Assembly (NCBI RefSeq): GCF_029946005.1
Contig: NZ_JAQSDR010000006.1
Coordinates: forward strand, 338,910-402,909
DNA length: 64,000 nucleotides
Direction of reading: 5' to 3'
From: Aquabacterium sp.
GTDB taxonomy: Bacteria > Pseudomonadota > Gammaproteobacteria > Burkholderiales > Burkholderiaceae_C
This document shows positions 61,791-64,000 of this stretch, one piece after another. The position numbers were made by a program, and so were the translations under genes. Within the stretch, counting starts at the first letter, position 1; the number at the start of each line of letters is the position of its first letter. The notes beneath the pieces were generated by a model. The model was not told where the DNA came from. It searched no databases and saw nothing but the letters and a program-made list of their open reading frames with translations.

Positions 61791-61827
61791 GGTTTTAAAA
61801 ACTTGTAGGCGTGACCCTAAAAAACTG

Positions 61828-62742
61828 TCATAAAGCAGCAGTTCCGGCAACCAGCTTTAACTTATCTCTTATATATTCGAATTCAGGCATTTCAAAAAAA
61901 TCCTGGAGAATTGTATATAGAGATTTTTTATTTAACCCATCCCTCATTTGAAATAGGCATGGCGCTCTATTGTCATATTTACAGACGCGACACTGCAAAA
62001 TAGCGGAGTTTTTGCATTTACTCACAAGTTGCTCAATTTCAAAAAAAAGCTCTTCCGCATAAACGGTTAGCAACCACTTACCTTTGACAAACAATCGCAG
62101 AGAGTCGATTTTTGGGGTCAGGCGAAACACTGCGGCAAAAGCATCAAGGTCGGCTTTCCTCAACTGTAAGTCTGCAATAGTTTTTTTATCTTTTCGCCTG
62201 CCCACACTAGATGAATATCCAATAATTGATTGGTAACCTGGATCAACCGCACCCTTCAGTGCATCCAGCGAAAAGTAATAAACATCATATACTTTTTCCT
62301 CAACCCTCAAATAAATTGACTCCACGTCAATTTCAATTGCTGAGGGAGATCTAGTCAAACGATTCACCACAGATCTGATGGAAAATTTATTGACAAAGTG
62401 GCTTTCGATTGAATAATAATTCAAACTAAAAATTGATGCCAATGCGGGTATTTCCCCTCGAAAATATTTAGCATCCCGATCAATTATACCTACTATGTAT
62501 TGACCAGCCGATTTACCCGCCGGCATAGCCAAAGCCTCAATATTTTTCAGCGCCTGAACTACGCCATCATTTCCACCAGAGAGTCCTTCAAGCATGTCAA
62601 CAGAATAAATTTCGCATACAATATTCGCGGAATTGGCCACCCCTTCATAGATTCGCAAATCATCAACGCCCTCTACAATGACATACGGCGTTTTTGACAT
62701 GATGGCCAAGTTAAGCAATTCATCCGGCTCATACTTATTCAT
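61828..62742 (-). CDS. DUF4435 TOPRIM-like protein, AriB-like (PARIS effector candidate)
   Basis: A 304-aa protein of AT-rich composition. The N-terminal third resembles the DUF4435/TOPRIM pattern: PYVIVEGVDDLRIYEG with a candidate catalytic Glu and Asp, then QYIVGIIDRDAKYFRG (DxD), and NYYSIESHFVNKF. The C-terminal part has no motif I can name apart from a Cys pair (LQCRVCKYDN). It overlaps the upstream ATPase stop by 4 bases. In PARIS systems the AriB DUF4435 protein is the effector nuclease, released when the AriA ATPase senses a phage anti-restriction protein. The assignment rests on gene order, size and motifs. Confidence 0.65.
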   Translation of the reverse strand: MNKYEPDELLNLAIMSKTPYVIVEGVDDLRIYEGVANSANIVCEIYSVDMLEGLSGGNDGVVQALKNIEALAMPAGKSAGQYIVGIIDRDAKYFRGEIPALASIFSLNYYSIESHFVNKFSIRSVVNRLTRSPSAIEIDVESIYLRVEEKVYDVYYFSLDALKGAVDPGYQSIIGYSSSVGRRKDKKTIADLQLRKADLDAFAAVFRLTPKIDSLRLFVKGKWLLTVYAEELFFEIEQLVSKCKNSAILQCRVCKYDNRAPCLFQMRDGLNKKSLYTILQDFFEMPEFEYIRDKLKLVAGTAAL

Positions 62743-64000
62743 TGAGCACCTTTATTCACGATCAATTCCGACAAAAATGACGGGTTTCTTTTTGCGAGAA
62801 TAGGACTGTGAGATGCCACAATTATCTGCGTATGCGGAGCCAAATTATGAAGGAGCCCCATAAGCTCACGCTGCCATTTAATATTTAAAGAAATTTCCGG
62901 CTCGTCAATTATTAAGAAATTCCGCTCACGTCCTTGAAATAATACCAGCGTTAAAAATGTCAGGATATGGCGCTCACCGCTGGACAGGTCACTAACCTGC
63001 AATTCCCTTCCATCAACCTCAACATAAATTCTGTCATTTGATATCTGCAACTTCTTGCCATCTATCAAATAATCATTAAATTTCTCAGTCAAGAGATTTA
63101 CGGAACGCAGCAAAAGTTGCTCAAACCTTAACTCCTGCATCATATTCCAGAGGAGCGTCTTCAATAGACTTATTTGGTAGACGGCATCATAACTGGCCTC
63201 GTCGTCGAGTTTTGTTAATTTTGAAATGATAGAATTTTTGAATTCATTCTTCGAGTTATCACTCAATGCTTCCACAAGTCTTAGCCGGTTGGTTTGCAGC
63301 GTGGAAATAAAATCACCCCTAGATACCTCTTCCTCAATTTCTTTTTTATCAGAAAGCTCTATCGCAAGGGTATTAAAAAGAGCGTCTTGAATTTGTTTTG
63401 TAGCTATTTCTCTAGCAAACTTATAATGATCAAGCAATATTTGCTCGATGTTTTCCAATTTAATATTTTGCAAGTTCAGGTGAGAGCTATCCAATTTCAA
63501 CTCAGAACGCTTTGCCCGACTACTATTGACCTGCCACATCCTTATATGCCTAGACATATCTTCAGCCAACTCGTGGATACCACTCTCTCTTAACGAAGCT
63601 ACCGATTTTAAATTGTTTCTATTTCGTGGGTGCAAAAAATAATTCAGAATAACGTCAGCATCAATTCGCGCCTGCTGAGTTGCAATCCCCCGTTCAACGC
63701 CCAAAGATAGCGATTTTGTTTTTACCAGCGCCGATTGCTCAAAATCAGACCAGTCATATTGCCCTTCAATTTTCTCAACCCGCACGAAGCCCAATAAATT
63801 CTCTCTAATCACCTCTCTATCGACAAGATATCCGGCGTCACTAAAAATCTCGTTTATCTCGTCATACAAGTATTCACAGACAATGGCTTGAACGGAAATT
63901 GATTCAAGATAGGCATTATCTTGGGAAAGAAAAGCATTTATGGCTCTAAGTGTCAAGTCCCGGCTGGTTATAAACGCGCTTCTTGAATAATTCAGGTTTT
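62739..64000 (-). CDS. ABC-type (AAA15-like) ATPase, AriA-like, cut by the window edge
   Basis: The frame is open from 62739 to the right edge, at least 420 codons; a TTG at 63956 is not its true start. The N-terminal Walker A must lie beyond 64000. Visible are a long helical insertion (about 200 residues, coiled-coil character), then the ABC signature VSDLSSGERHILTFLTL, Walker B NFLIIDEPEISLNIKWQ and the switch His in IIVASHSPILA. This is the SMC/RecF-type layout. With the DUF4435 gene after it, this fits the PARIS pair. Other ATPase-nuclease defence pairs (OLD-like, Abi) are possible. AT-rich, unlike the rest of the window. Confidence 0.65.
   Translation of the reverse strand, partial: NLNYSRSAFITSRDLTLRAINAFLSQDNAYLESISVQAIVCEYLYDEINEIFSDAGYLVDREVIRENLLGFVRVEKIEGQYDWSDFEQSALVKTKSLSLGVERGIATQQARIDADVILNYFLHPRNRNNLKSVASLRESGIHELAEDMSRHIRMWQVNSSRAKRSELKLDSSHLNLQNIKLENIEQILLDHYKFAREIATKQIQDALFNTLAIELSDKKEIEEEVSRGDFISTLQTNRLRLVEALSDNSKNEFKNSIISKLTKLDDEASYDAVYQISLLKTLLWNMMQELRFEQLLLRSVNLLTEKFNDYLIDGKKLQISNDRIYVEVDGRELQVSDLSSGERHILTFLTLVLFQGRERNFLIIDEPEISLNIKWQRELMGLLHNLAPHTQIIVASHSPILAKRNPSFLSELIVNKGAQ

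Noticed and set aside
1..64000. CRISPR arrays, rRNA genes, insertion-sequence transposases, integrases
   Set aside because: No evenly spaced short repeats, no rRNA-like sequence and no transposase or integrase motifs were seen. The only sign of mobility is the composition shift and debris after 61.1 kb.

Overview
The window is a high-GC, gene-dense chromosomal segment of a flagellated betaproteobacterium. It probably belongs to the Burkholderiales, near the Comamonadaceae/Rubrivivax-Aquabacterium type. Supporting signs are the rpsP-rimM-trmD order, hemC-hemD-hemX-hemY, the aroB-dgt pair, betaproteobacterial DUF3717/DUF1289 and DUF3297 proteins, PEP-CTERM proteins, and a urea/formamide (urt/fmd) cluster. 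Only the last 2.2 kb (about 61.8-64.0 kb) is clearly AT-rich and looks foreign.

Layout. 0-3 kb: rpsP, rimM and the 5' end of trmD on the minus strand, a TM2-like membrane protein, and a divergent PurM-family protein. 3-11.1 kb: a two-component pair, then a GMC oxidoreductase-alpha/beta hydrolase fusion gene broken by a one-base deletion, then a PhoD-like phosphatase. 11.1-13.6 kb: SRP RNA (ffs), aroB, dgt. 13.6-24.5 kb: a flagellar filament locus with an OGT-type TPR glycosyltransferase and a three-domain glycosyltransferase/methyltransferase/acetyltransferase on the minus strand, then two flagellins, two fliD-type caps, fliS, fliT and a YcgR-type brake. 24.5-28.7 kb: hemCDXY. 28.8-34.4 kb: tRNA-Arg(ACG), a sigma-28-linked diguanylate cyclase, a DUF1993 protein, RbgA/YlqF GTPase and a UvrD-like helicase. 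34.4-41.2 kb: a HAF-repeat secreted protein with an amber stop, two NYN-domain ribonuclease-like proteins flanking a DUF3297 gene, two PEP-CTERM proteins, and a decayed deaminase-like gene. 41.2-48.1 kb: glnS, a MarR regulator, a hypothetical protein, DUF3717-DUF1289, trpS, purN, an M50 protease and an orphan HigA-type antitoxin. 48.2-59.1 kb: a permease-fused hybrid sensor kinase and its response regulator, divergent from urtABCDE-fmdA-fmdB. 59.3-61.1 kb: a chemoreceptor. 61.1-61.8 kb: gene debris. 61.8-64.0 kb: a two-gene ATPase/TOPRIM (DUF4435) unit cut by the window edge.

How the genes work together. Sigma-28-like promoters, with a shared TCAA...N11-12...(G)CCGATAA pattern, precede fliC, fliD, the second fliD, fliS, the diguanylate cyclase and the chemoreceptor. 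This places all of them in one late-motility regulon. The glycosyltransferase pair beside the flagellins probably modifies the filament. The permease-kinase and response regulator are probably the sensor side of the amide/urea uptake and formamidase cluster transcribed away from them.

The most interesting candidate system is the AT-rich pair at the right edge. It is an ABC-type ATPase followed, with a 4-bp overlap, by a DUF4435 TOPRIM-like protein, the architecture of PARIS (AriA-AriB) anti-phage systems. It lies beside an apparent type I restriction (HsdR) remnant and duplicated scraps of the chemoreceptor and fmdB genes. All family assignments are from reading the sequence; no search was run.
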